DNA of 13,533 bases, from the NCBI GenBank assembly GCA_943327755.2, contig CALPYF020000067.1:1-13533 (forward strand), given 5' to 3'. The notes beneath the pieces are model-generated. The model did no database searches. It saw nothing but the letters and a program-made list of their open reading frames with translations, and had not been told where the DNA came from. This DNA comes from Deinococcus hopiensis KR-140 (lineage in GTDB: Bacteria; Deinococcota; Deinococci; Deinococcales; Deinococcaceae). This document shows positions 1 through 6,475 of this stretch, piece after piece. Made by a program: the position numbers and the translations under genes. Position 1 is the stretch's first letter, and each line of letters begins with the position of its first letter.

Positions 1-2
1 AG

Positions 3-268
<266 letters not shown>

Positions 269-273
269 ATTCA

Positions 274-304
274 CCCCCACCTCGAAAGAAGTGGGGGCTT
301 TTTT
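274..304 (+). terminator. Rho-independent terminator after tRNA-Gly
   Basis: CCCCCAC (274-280) and GTGGGGG (291-297) form a 7-bp GC-rich stem with a 10-nt loop, followed by C and six T (299-304). It sits 7 nt past the tRNA and should end the rRNA/tRNA transcript. The remaining stretch to the MFS stop codon (305-541) shows no convincing gene. Confidence 0.9.
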
Positions 305-497
305 ATTGCTGACGCGCCAACGGGCCGCCTTCACTGCTCTGGTTCATCCGGCGAATCAGCTTGACGCTGGAGAGTCTGAGCAGTCGTCTCCATCGGTGTG
401 TCGTCTCGCCCCTCAATCAGGTTCTCAGACTGTCTGCGAGTGACTGGCATGATGCTGCGCTGAAGGCTTCTGCTGGGTCTCTGACTTGCACACGAGA

Positions 498-521
498 CGG
501 GCAGACCGTGAAGCCTGCCCG
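498..521 (-). terminator. Possible terminator hairpin after the MFS gene
   Basis: CGGGCAG (498-504) and CTGCCCG (515-521) form a 7-bp stem with a 10-nt loop about 20 nt past the stop codon of the leftward operon. No clear U-tract follows in the leftward direction, so it may be a weak or Rho-assisted terminator. Confidence 0.35.
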
Positions 522-541
522 TTCCCGGTCGCTGCCAGAAC

Positions 542-1774
542 TTAATCGGAGGCCGCTGGGATCATCGGCTTATCGAAGCCGCCTCTCAGGGTGGGATGCA
601 GCCACGCGGCAGCGGCGGCGGCGAGCAGGGCCGCGATCACCAGGAAGATGTTCTGCAGGGGCATCCAGGCGAGCAGGGCGGCCGCCCCCGCATACCCGAC
701 GGGTTGAATCGCGCTCGATAGGGATGAGATCACGCCGTAGGCGCGGCCCATCACCGCCGGTGGGATGTTCAGCTGGGACATGACGCTCAGCTGGACGTTC
801 ATGACTGCCGCGCTGAGGCCCGCCAGGGCAAGTAGTACCAGGGCCTGCGTGAGGGTGGTGGCGACGCTGAGTCCCCCGATGGAGGCCGCGATGCCGAATG
901 TGCCGCCCACCAGGGCGAGCCAGGGACGTGGGAGGCGGTATGAACTGAGGATGAGCATCCCCACCAGTTGCCCCACGGAGATGCTGGCACTCAGGAACCC
1001 GAACTCGCGGGCCCCCAGGCCCAGCGTGCGGGCGAACGGCGCCAGTGTGACCTCCAGGGGGATCAGCACGAAATTCAGCAGCAGGCTGACCGCGAAGGTC
1101 CAGAACAGCAGGGGATTGGACCAGATGACTTTCAGGCCGACCAGCAGCCCTTCGCGGGGACCTTCTTCAGTCGGTGCGCTGCCGGCGGCGGCCTGCACGC
1201 GCGGCTCCGGGACCGTCCAGAGGGTCAGGATGGCTGCGGCGAGCAGTCCCGCGCCGATCAGCATGGCGCCGTGCACCCCGGCGAACCCGGTGGCGGTGCC
1301 CGCCAGGGCGTACCCGGTGAGGCTGGCAAGGCTGCCGGTGAGACTCATCAGGGCGTTGCCCTGCTGGTAGACCTCGCGCGGAATGATCAGCGGCACCAGG
1401 ACGGCCGAGGCGGGTCCTCGCAGCGCCGCCACGAAATTGGTGACGGCCAGCAGTGGAAAGACGTACGACACCTGCATGTGCCCGGTCAGGACCAGCGTGG
1501 CCATCAGGATGAGCAGCAGCGCGTCGGCGACATACGTCGCCTGGATCAGCAGGCGTTTATGCTGCCGGTCGGCCAGCAGGCCACCGATGGGCGCCGCAAT
1601 CAGACCGGCCAGGGCGCTGACCAGACCGACAGACGCCAGCATGGTTCCGGAACCGGTCTTTTCCAGCACCCACCACATGATCGGGACGTTGTAGAACCCG
1701 CCGCTCAGGGCGGAGAACAGTCGGGTGAGCAGCACCGCGCGGAACGCGGCGTTGCGAATGGGATGAGCGGTCAT
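542..1774 (-). CDS. MFS transporter, MFS_3 / EntS-like exporter
   Basis: A 410-aa integral membrane protein, the usual length for a 12-helix major facilitator. It is probably the exporter of the cluster's mature peptide, driven by the proton gradient. Visible features are a strongly hydrophobic pattern throughout, the motif-A loop GGLLADRQHKR at residues 64-74, a polar linker around residues 188-212 between the two six-helix halves, and the matching loop in the C-half (PPAVMGRAYG, about 339-348). The start is the ATG at 1774 (MTAHPIRN), preceded by GGAGG at good spacing; the frame stays open further upstream, but that extension lies inside the regulator gene and is not protein-like. It begins one base after the regulator's stop (TGATATG), so it is last in the leftward operon. 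Family is clear; the substrate is inferred from context only. Confidence 0.88.
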   Translation of the reverse strand: MTAHPIRNAAFRAVLLTRLFSALSGGFYNVPIMWWVLEKTGSGTMLASVGLVSALAGLIAAPIGGLLADRQHKRLLIQATYVADALLLILMATLVLTGHMQVSYVFPLLAVTNFVAALRGPASAVLVPLIIPREVYQQGNALMSLTGSLASLTGYALAGTATGFAGVHGAMLIGAGLLAAAILTLWTVPEPRVQAAAGSAPTEEGPREGLLVGLKVIWSNPLLFWTFAVSLLLNFVLIPLEVTLAPFARTLGLGAREFGFLSASISVGQLVGMLILSSYRLPRPWLALVGGTFGIAASIGGLSVATTLTQALVLLALAGLSAAVMNVQLSVMSQLNIPPAVMGRAYGVISSLSSAIQPVGYAGAAALLAWMPLQNIFLVIAALLAAAAAAWLHPTLRGGFDKPMIPAASD

Positions 1775-1775
1775 A

Positions 1776-2252
1776 TCAGTCCTCCGTCCAGCCGGCCAGG
1801 AAAAACGACACCTTGACGTCGCCGCCCTCCTGCTGCAGAGCTTCGATGTCCTCCCGCAACTGCTGCAGGCGGCGCATGATGCCTGCAGCCTGCTCGCGCG
1901 GCACGCACACGCTGACCATCCCTGCGGCGCTCGGCAGACCATTGAACGAGGCCAGGGTCAGGCCCCGTTCCGTCTCGTGAAACGCCAGGCCCAGGGCGCG
2001 CTCATCCTTGACGCGCACGGCGCCCTCGGGCAACCGGTACACCCGCTCGATGTGATGCCCCACCCGGTCCGTGCCGGTCTCACACACCAGGCCGTGCGCC
2101 TGCAGGTGATTGAGGTTGCGCACCACGGTCGCTACGGGCCGCCCGAGCCGCGTGGCCACCCCGCGCGCGGTGCTGGGTCCGTCCAGCAGGGACGTGAAGG
2201 TCCGCCAGAGGCTCTCTTCCATCTGAATGCCGCTTCCAACTGCACTTGTCAT
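1776..2252 (-). CDS. Winged helix-turn-helix transcriptional regulator (ArsR/MarR-like)
   Basis: 158 aa. Residues 11-75 look like a small winged helix domain: helices around MEESLWRTFTSLL and TARGVATRLG, a recognition helix near PVATVVRNLNHLQAHG, then a wing ending IERVYRL. The C-terminal half (about 84-158) has a predicted sheet region and a helical, coiled-coil-prone stretch (IMRRLQQLREDIEALQQE), probably for dimerisation or ligand sensing. The ATG overlaps the M16 stop codon (ATGA, 2249-2252) and is preceded by GGAGG 7 nt away, so the two are translationally coupled. Lying between peptidase and exporter, it probably senses the product or controls immunity and export. I cannot place it firmly in ArsR or MarR, and its binding site is unknown; the GCAACC elements upstream are one candidate. 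Confidence 0.75.
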   Translation of the reverse strand: MTSAVGSGIQMEESLWRTFTSLLDGPSTARGVATRLGRPVATVVRNLNHLQAHGLVCETGTDRVGHHIERVYRLPEGAVRVKDERALGLAFHETERGLTLASFNGLPSAAGMVSVCVPREQAAGIMRRLQQLREDIEALQQEGGDVKVSFFLAGWTED

Positions 2253-3496
2253 ACGACCACCTCCAGCAGGTCTGCCAGTTCACCCTCGTCCAGGCCGATG
2301 CCCACCATGGCCATCTGCTGCGGGTTCAGGTACGCGGCTGCGGCCTTCACGTCTGCGGCACTGACCTGCCGGTACATGCGGGCTGCCCGGGTGGGGAAGT
2401 ACACCTCGTCGTTCAGCCAGTGCTGCGCGAGTTTGGTGGCCAGGCCCGGCCCCTCGGATTCCTGCAGCGCCTTCAGGGCGAAGCCCTCCCGGGTCTCGTC
2501 GGTTTCCTCCTCGCCTGGCGGGCTGTCCTGCACCTCCTGAATCAACTCCATCAGGGTGCGGAACGCTTCAGGGACCCGCTCGCGGGCCAGGTCCACCGCC
2601 ATGAACAGGTACCCGCTGCGCCGCCAGTGCGAGCTGCCGCCCTGCGCGGCGTAGGCCAGTTGCCGCTCCTCCCGCAGCCGCTGGAACATCCGTGAGCGCA
2701 GGCCGCCCCCGAACAGCGCGCCGAAGACCTCGGCGGCCGGCCGGTCCGGGTCGCCCAGCGCCGGGCCCGGGCAGGACAGGTACAGCGTGACCCGCTCGCT
2801 GCGGCTGGGCACGCCGATCAGCTGCGGCACGATCTCCACCGGTCGGTACTCGGTGTGCAGTGGCGGCGCGGACCAGTCCTCGAAATGCTCCTCGATGAGG
2901 CGGACGGTGCTGCTGTCGACCTTACCGGCAATGACCAGCCGGGTGCGTTCCGGGGTGCAGGCGTCCAGGGCCCGCTGCCGCATCTGCTTGAGGTTCAGTT
3001 GCGACACGATGTCGGGCGGGCCCAGGATGGACATGCCGTACGGCGGGGCGTACAGCGCCTCCTCGACCAGCGTCCACAGGAATTCCGGCCGGTTGCGTTT
3101 GCGGTGAATCTCGTCGAGCACGATCTTGCGTTCGTGCTCCAGCGCCTGCTTGGTCACCTTGGGGTTGCGCAGCAGGTCCGCAGTGAAGGCCATGACCTTC
3201 GGCAGGTCGCGCGGCAGGCACGACAGGCCCAGGCGGGTGTGTTCCTTCCCGGTGAAGGCCTCGATCCGCGCGCCACTCTTGGCGAGCGCCTGCCACTGCT
3301 TCCCCTGCGCGCCGGTCAGGTTGTTGGGGTTGAACAGCACGTGTTCCAGCAGGTGACTGATGCCGTTCTCCTGCTCACGCTCGTCCTTGACGCCGTGATC
3401 GAGGTACGCGGCCAGGTGAATGAGGTGAGCGCCGGGACGCGGGGCGATCAGAAACCCAAGGCCGTTGTCCAGATAGCCGGTGGTATAGAGTTCCAT
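2249..3496 (-). CDS. M16 family zinc peptidase (pitrilysin-like), probable leader peptidase
   Basis: A 415-aa single-unit M16 protein. The inverted zinc motif HLLEH is at residues 48-52 (His48, His52 zinc ligands, Glu51 catalytic base), and the third ligand Glu129 lies in ERKIVLDE, at the HxxEH-(76)-E spacing normal for active members. The C-half has the usual second domain (around LYLSCPGPALG and GGGLRSRMFQRLREERQLAY; the R/Y of the latter is typical). Small M16 enzymes process radical-SAM peptides, as AlbE/AlbF for subtilosin A and PqqF/PqqG for PQQ, so removal of the leader from the upstream precursors is the likely job. Only one M16 gene is present, and it retains the catalytic residues, so it would have to act alone or as a homodimer. 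The SD (GGAG, 10 nt) is modest. It has its own copy of the 19-nt element 23 nt upstream and is coupled to the next gene by ATGA. Confidence 0.9.
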   Translation of the reverse strand: MELYTTGYLDNGLGFLIAPRPGAHLIHLAAYLDHGVKDEREQENGISHLLEHVLFNPNNLTGAQGKQWQALAKSGARIEAFTGKEHTRLGLSCLPRDLPKVMAFTADLLRNPKVTKQALEHERKIVLDEIHRKRNRPEFLWTLVEEALYAPPYGMSILGPPDIVSQLNLKQMRQRALDACTPERTRLVIAGKVDSSTVRLIEEHFEDWSAPPLHTEYRPVEIVPQLIGVPSRSERVTLYLSCPGPALGDPDRPAAEVFGALFGGGLRSRMFQRLREERQLAYAAQGGSSHWRRSGYLFMAVDLARERVPEAFRTLMELIQEVQDSPPGEEETDETREGFALKALQESEGPGLATKLAQHWLNDEVYFPTRAARMYRQVSAADVKAAAAYLNPQQMAMVGIGLDEGELADLLEVVV

Positions 3497-3519
3497 GCTG
3501 TTCAGTCTCCGCAGGAGAG

Positions 3520-3538
3520 GGTTGCCGGGGGGTTGCCG
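3520..3538 (-). promoter_or_regulatory. Regulatory element copy 1 (11-bp GCAACC direct repeat) before M16
   Basis: Read leftward it is CGGCAACCCCCCGGCAACC: two GCAACC hexamers exactly 11 bp apart. It differs from the other two copies at two of 19 positions. It ends 23 nt before the M16 start codon; 10 nt past it lies GAGACT (3504-3509), a weak -10-like hexamer at the same offset as at the other copies. That would put transcription start almost at the ATG. The 11-bp phase places both hexamers on one face of the helix, as in SARP activator sites. Confidence 0.55.
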
Positions 3539-3581
3539 GCTGTGCGCCGCGCGGCCGGGGCTGTATTCGGGCGGGCTGACT

Positions 3582-3599
3582 GGTCGCTGAGCGGCGACC
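3582..3599 (-). repeat. Small hairpin between precursor A and M16
   Basis: GGTCGC (3582-3587) and GCGACC (3594-3599) form a 6-bp stem with a 6-nt loop, immediately downstream (leftward) of a larger hairpin. No T-tract follows. It may add to attenuation or 3'-end protection of the precursor mRNA. Confidence 0.35.
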
Positions 3600-3608
3600 C
3601 GGAGCGGC

Positions 3609-3642
3609 GCAGAGGCGTCGCGGTCACCCGCGGCGCCTCTGC
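3609..3642 (-). terminator. Strong 15-bp hairpin after precursor A, probable attenuator
   Basis: Bases 3609-3623 pair with 3628-3642 over 15 bp with one G-U pair, around the tetraloop TCAC (3624-3627). The leftward strand has no U-run after it, so it is not a standard intrinsic terminator. In RiPP operons a hairpin just after the precursor gene often allows partial read-through or protects the short mRNA, giving much more precursor than enzyme. The 184-nt gap between precursor A and M16 holds this, the smaller hairpin and the M16 element; I see no further gene in it. Confidence 0.5.
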
Positions 3643-3680
3643 AGACTTCAGTCAGCTCTGAGAACCAGAACTGGCTGACG

Positions 3681-3860
3681 TCAGACCATGGACGAGTTGC
3701 ACTTGTAGATGTTGATGTCCGCCAGGCCCTCTTCGCCGATCTGATCGTTCGCCTTCAGGTCGCTCAGCGCGGCGTACAGTTCGGGGTCCTCGATCACGAC
3801 CTTGCCGTCGTCGGTGAGCTCCAGGTTCTTGAGATCCAGTTTCGCTTTGTCGTTCGTCAT
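3681..3860 (-). CDS. Candidate RiPP precursor peptide A
   Basis: 59 aa, acidic. Residues 1-42 look like a leader: a charged helix-prone start (MTNDKAKLDLKNLELTDDGK), then VVIEDPELYAALSDLKANDQ. The C-terminal 17 residues, EEGLADINIYKCNSSMV, form the presumed core with the only Cys (Cys54). The ATG at 3860 is chosen because GAGG sits 8 nt before it; a GTG three codons upstream has no SD. The C-terminus aligns with that of precursor B (EEG..DI.[YF]..C) although the leaders differ, which is what diversified RiPP substrates look like. There is no GG cleavage site, fitting an M16 rather than a C39 protease. A single Cys next to acidic and aromatic residues suits a thioether (sactipeptide or ranthipeptide type) made by the radical SAM enzyme. 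I do not recognise a named family. Confidence 0.72.
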   Translation of the reverse strand: MTNDKAKLDLKNLELTDDGKVVIEDPELYAALSDLKANDQIGEEGLADINIYKCNSSMV

Positions 3861-3900
3861 GATGATCACCTCGTGCAGGAATGGGGGCGGTGGGGACGGT

Positions 3901-4074
3901 TCAACCGGGGCAGAAGATGTCGATCAGGATGCCTTCCTCTTCAAGCCCGGGCTCGACGATGCCGATCTCGGGCATCAGGGGCACCTCCTGGGCAGGCGGA
4001 GCGTGCGGCTGTTCCGCCGGTGGCTCCGACGGCCGGTCCGGACGCGGCGCTGGCCGGTGGGGGCTTTGACTCAC
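3901..4074 (-). CDS. Candidate RiPP precursor peptide B (57 aa, or 24 aa from an internal start)
   Basis: From a GTG at 4074, with AGGAGG 9 nt upstream, it reads 57 aa. Residues 1-33 are Pro/Ala/Arg-rich (MSQSPHRPAPRPDRPSEPPA...), unlike a normal leader. Residues 34-57 (MPEIGIVEPGL then EEEGILIDIFCPG) are acidic and end in a single Cys three residues from the C-terminus. Met34 (ATG at 3975) also has a perfect AGGAGG 8 nt upstream, so a 24-aa product, 3901-3975, is possible. The tail matches precursor A's tail. It is first in the leftward unit, 40 nt before precursor A, with the 19-nt element 38 nt upstream. It is easy to miss because the frame has no long ATG-started ORF. Coding is supported by the two SDs and the shared tail; function is inferred. 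Confidence 0.6.
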   Translation of the reverse strand: MSQSPHRPAPRPDRPSEPPAEQPHAPPAQEVPLMPEIGIVEPGLEEEGILIDIFCPG

Positions 4075-4112
4075 GGTGTGTCACCTCCTGTTTTCCAGAG
4101 AACCGCAGGCGA

Positions 4113-4131
4113 GGTTGCGGGGGGGTTGCCA
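4113..4131 (-). promoter_or_regulatory. Regulatory element copy 2, before the precursor operon
   Basis: Read leftward it is TGGCAACCCCCCCGCAACC, with GCAACC hexamers 11 bp apart. It is the exact inverted partner of copy 3 across a 14-nt spacer, so 4113-4164 is a perfect 19-bp inverted repeat. Ten nt past it lies TTCTCT, a weak -10-like hexamer, followed by AGGAGG and the GTG of precursor B. Its position suits activation of the leftward operon. Confidence 0.6.
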
Positions 4132-4145
4132 CGGGACGCGACGTC

Positions 4146-4164
4146 TGGCAACCCCCCCGCAACC
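4146..4164 (+). promoter_or_regulatory. Regulatory element copy 3, before the monooxygenase operon
   Basis: TGGCAACCCCCCCGCAACC on the rightward strand, identical to copy 2 in the opposite orientation, ending 35 nt before the monooxygenase ATG. Ten nt past it lies TCCAAT (4175-4180), a plausible -10, then GGAGG and the ATG. The shared orientation and offset at all three copies argue for a transcription-factor site rather than a chance GC-rich repeat. Confidence 0.6.
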
Positions 4165-4199
4165 CCCCTGAAGGTCCAATGAAGACCGAAGGAGGGACC

Positions 4200-5159
4200 A
4201 TGACGGTTCAACTCAGTGTGCTCGATCCAGTCCCCTTGTCCTGCGGCCAGTCCCCCCATGAGTCCCTCCGCACTGCCATCCAGCTGGCCCAGACGGCCGA
4301 ACAGTCCGGGTACCGGCGCGTGTGGTACGCCGAGCATCACCTGCCCCGCGCCGCCGCCTGCCCCGCCCCCGCCGTACTCGTCGCCGCGGTTGCCGCCGCA
4401 ACGGACCGGATCCGGGTCGGGTCCGGCGGCGTCGTCCTGCGGCACCACGCCCCCTTGCATGTCGCCGAGACGTTCAGCACGCTCGCGGCGCTGCACCCGG
4501 GCCGTATCGACCTGGGCGTCGCCGGCGGGACCGGCGCGGACGAGCAGACCACCCGCCGCCTGGGCGGAGATGGGACGTCGTATCCGGACCGTCTCGCGGC
4601 GCTGGATGAGGCGCTGCGAGACCTGAACGCCGACGTGCACAGCTGGGTGCTGGGCGCCAGCACCCGCAGCGCCGAACTGGCCGCCCGGTTCGGCTGGCAT
4701 TACGGCAGCGGCAACGTCACGGGCGACCCGGGCGACGTGCAGGCGTACCGCGCGCAGCACACGGCCCGGCGGCACGCGACCCCCACCGTCGCGCTGGCGG
4801 TTGCCGTGGTGTGCGCCGACACGACTGAAGCCGCCCTGCATCTGGCCCGCAGTCACCGGGCGTACTTCAGCGCGCAGGGCATGGCGCCCGGAGGTCAACC
4901 CGTGCCCCCGCCAGCCGCTCTGCCGGTCACGCCCGGCCCGCTGGCCCTGTACCCCCGCTTGGTGGTCGGCGATCCCGTCACCGTCCGGTCCGCCCTGACC
5001 GCCCTCGCCCGCCGCTACGGCGCGGATGAACTGGCGCTCCTGACCATCACGCACGACTCGCAGGCCCGCCGCCACTCTTACGCGCTGATCGCCGAGGCGT
5101 TCGCGCAGGCTGCACCACCACCCATCCACCTGCCCCATCAGCCCGGAGGTTACCTATGA
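4200..5159 (+). CDS. LLM-class flavin-dependent monooxygenase (MsnO8-like, luciferase-like)
   Basis: 319 aa, slightly shorter than the roughly 330 usual for this group. The bacterial-luciferase TIM-barrel signature is clear: QLSVLDPVPL at the start, YRRVWYAEHH (39-47), IRVGSGGVVLRHHAPLHVAE (71-90), HPGRIDLGVAGGTG (99-112) and the C-terminal GDPVTVRSALTALARRYGADELALLTITHD. Such enzymes use reduced FMN and oxygen; MsnO8-type members occur in natural-product clusters. The ATG at 4200 has GGAGG 5 nt upstream; the frame is open further upstream, but that region holds the inverted repeat and the precursor. It overlaps the radical SAM gene by ATGA, so the two are made together. The likely role is an oxidative step on the peptide, but the substrate cannot be read from sequence. 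Use of F420 instead of FMN is possible but less likely here. Confidence 0.88.
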   Translation: MTVQLSVLDPVPLSCGQSPHESLRTAIQLAQTAEQSGYRRVWYAEHHLPRAAACPAPAVLVAAVAAATDRIRVGSGGVVLRHHAPLHVAETFSTLAALHPGRIDLGVAGGTGADEQTTRRLGGDGTSYPDRLAALDEALRDLNADVHSWVLGASTRSAELAARFGWHYGSGNVTGDPGDVQAYRAQHTARRHATPTVALAVAVVCADTTEAALHLARSHRAYFSAQGMAPGGQPVPPPAALPVTPGPLALYPRLVVGDPVTVRSALTALARRYGADELALLTITHDSQARRHSYALIAEAFAQAAPPPIHLPHQPGGYL

Positions 5160-6475
5160 CGGCCGAACTGAAACGCTCGCGGTACACCCTGCAGTCCCGG
5201 CAGGACACCGGGGTGTACCTGCACAACACCTTCAGCGGCAAGGGTGGCTTCTATCCGCCCCGCGCCCTGGACCTGCTCAAGCGGGCCCAGCCGGACCCGG
5301 CCGATCCGCTGACCGCGCAGCTTCGCCGCGACGGGCACCTGATCGCCGCCGACACCGACGAACTCCTGCGCGCCCGGCAGCAGCAGGTGACCGCCTTCTT
5401 CCGGGACGACGTGCTGCACCTGATCCTGTTCTCCACCGAGCAGTGCAACTTCCGCTGCACGTACTGCTACGAGAAATTCCTGCACGGCCGCATGAAGCCC
5501 GAGGTGATCGAGGGCGTCAAACGACTCGTGACCCGCCGCGCGCCCGGCCTGAAACTCCTGTCGATCTCCTGGTTCGGCGGCGAACCGCTGCACGCCCACG
5601 ACATCGTCCAGGACCTCTCCGAGCATTTCACGGCCCTCAGTGAGACGCACGGGTTCAAGTACATGGCGCACGCCACCACCAACGGCTACTACCTGACGCC
5701 CGAACTCGCCCCGGACCTGATCCGCACCGGTCTGCGCGACTTCCAGATCACCCTCGACGGCCCGCAGGAGACCCACGACCAGACCCGCAAGTTGCAGGGG
5801 GGCGGCGGCACCTTCGACACCATCTGGCGCAACCTCCTGTTCCTGCGCGCCTCCGACCTGGACTTCACCTGCACCCTGCGCATCAACTTCAGCCCCGACA
5901 ACTACGCCCAGACGCCCGAGTTCATCACCCGGCTGGGCGAGACCTTCGGGCACGACCCGCGCTTCCAGCTGCACACCCACCCGGTCGGCCGCTGGGGTGG
6001 CGAGCAGGACGAGCACCTGAGCGTGTATGAACAGGACGACGGCTTCGACCTGGCCATCCCCCTGTACGAGCACGCCCGCACCTGCGGCCTGGGGATGCGC
6101 CACGCGAACCTCAATCCGTTCGGCAGCACGTGTTACGCTGCGCGCGGCAACTCCTTCGCCATCCGCACCAGCGGGCAGGTCGTGAAGTGCACGGTCGCGC
6201 TGGACGACGAACGCAACCACGTGGGCCACCTGCACGCTGACGGATCACTGCAGCTCGATCAGGCTAGGCTGCAGCCCTGGCTGCAGGACAACGCCCTGAC
6301 CGACACCACCTGTCAATCCTGCGCGATCCGGCCCTCCTGCCACGGCGCGGCCTGCCCCCTCGAGAAGATGGATCACGGCCGCCAGCCCTGCCCGGACATC
6401 AAACGCAACTTCAAGAAGTTCCTGCCGCTCATGCACGGTGCCCCTTCCCTCACTGAACTTGAGGTCCTCCAATGA
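5156..6475 (+). CDS. Radical SAM/SPASM peptide maturase
   Basis: 439 aa, the length of RiPP-modifying radical SAM/SPASM enzymes. The N-terminal 90 residues (RYTLQSRQDTGVYLHNTFSG...) resemble the substrate-recognition region of such maturases. The core has the cluster motif CNFRCTYC (Cys97, Cys101, Cys104), the SAM-binding GGEP (141-144) and a barrel through about residue 290. The C-terminal SPASM domain has Cys326, then a GX4C motif ending at Cys345, then Cys386, Cys389, Cys395, Cys400 and Cys412 (CX2CX5CX4C, with one residue more than the canonical CX3C), enough ligands for two auxiliary 4Fe-4S clusters. Relatives such as AlbA and PapB form Cys thioethers; others form C-C or ether bonds. The likely substrates are precursors A and B. 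Translationally coupled to the genes on both sides. Which bond it forms cannot be told. Confidence 0.93.
   Translation: MTAELKRSRYTLQSRQDTGVYLHNTFSGKGGFYPPRALDLLKRAQPDPADPLTAQLRRDGHLIAADTDELLRARQQQVTAFFRDDVLHLILFSTEQCNFRCTYCYEKFLHGRMKPEVIEGVKRLVTRRAPGLKLLSISWFGGEPLHAHDIVQDLSEHFTALSETHGFKYMAHATTNGYYLTPELAPDLIRTGLRDFQITLDGPQETHDQTRKLQGGGGTFDTIWRNLLFLRASDLDFTCTLRINFSPDNYAQTPEFITRLGETFGHDPRFQLHTHPVGRWGGEQDEHLSVYEQDDGFDLAIPLYEHARTCGLGMRHANLNPFGSTCYAARGNSFAIRTSGQVVKCTVALDDERNHVGHLHADGSLQLDQARLQPWLQDNALTDTTCQSCAIRPSCHGAACPLEKMDHGRQPCPDIKRNFKKFLPLMHGAPSLTELEVLQ

Noticed and set aside
1775..1942. N-terminal extension of the MFS transporter
   Set aside because: The extra 56 codons lie inside the regulator gene in another frame and are Cys/Arg-rich; MTAHPIRN with GGAGG upstream is the normal start.
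4113..4164. The 19-bp inverted repeat as a terminator
   Set aside because: It lies upstream of both divergent units, has no T-run, and its halves recur as a directional element at 3520-3538, so an operator reading fits better.
3873..4199. Upstream extension of the monooxygenase to about 428 aa
   Set aside because: It runs through the inverted repeat and antisense to precursor B, is not protein-like, and the ATG at 4200 has a proper SD and the family's normal N-terminus.
4071..5138. A 355-codon leftward frame antisense to the monooxygenase
   Set aside because: Gly/Arg/Ala-rich shadow of a well-supported luciferase-like gene; no motifs.
5150..6235. A 361-codon leftward frame antisense to the radical SAM gene
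   Set aside because: Val/Gln/Gly-rich shadow; the rightward frame has all radical SAM and SPASM motifs.
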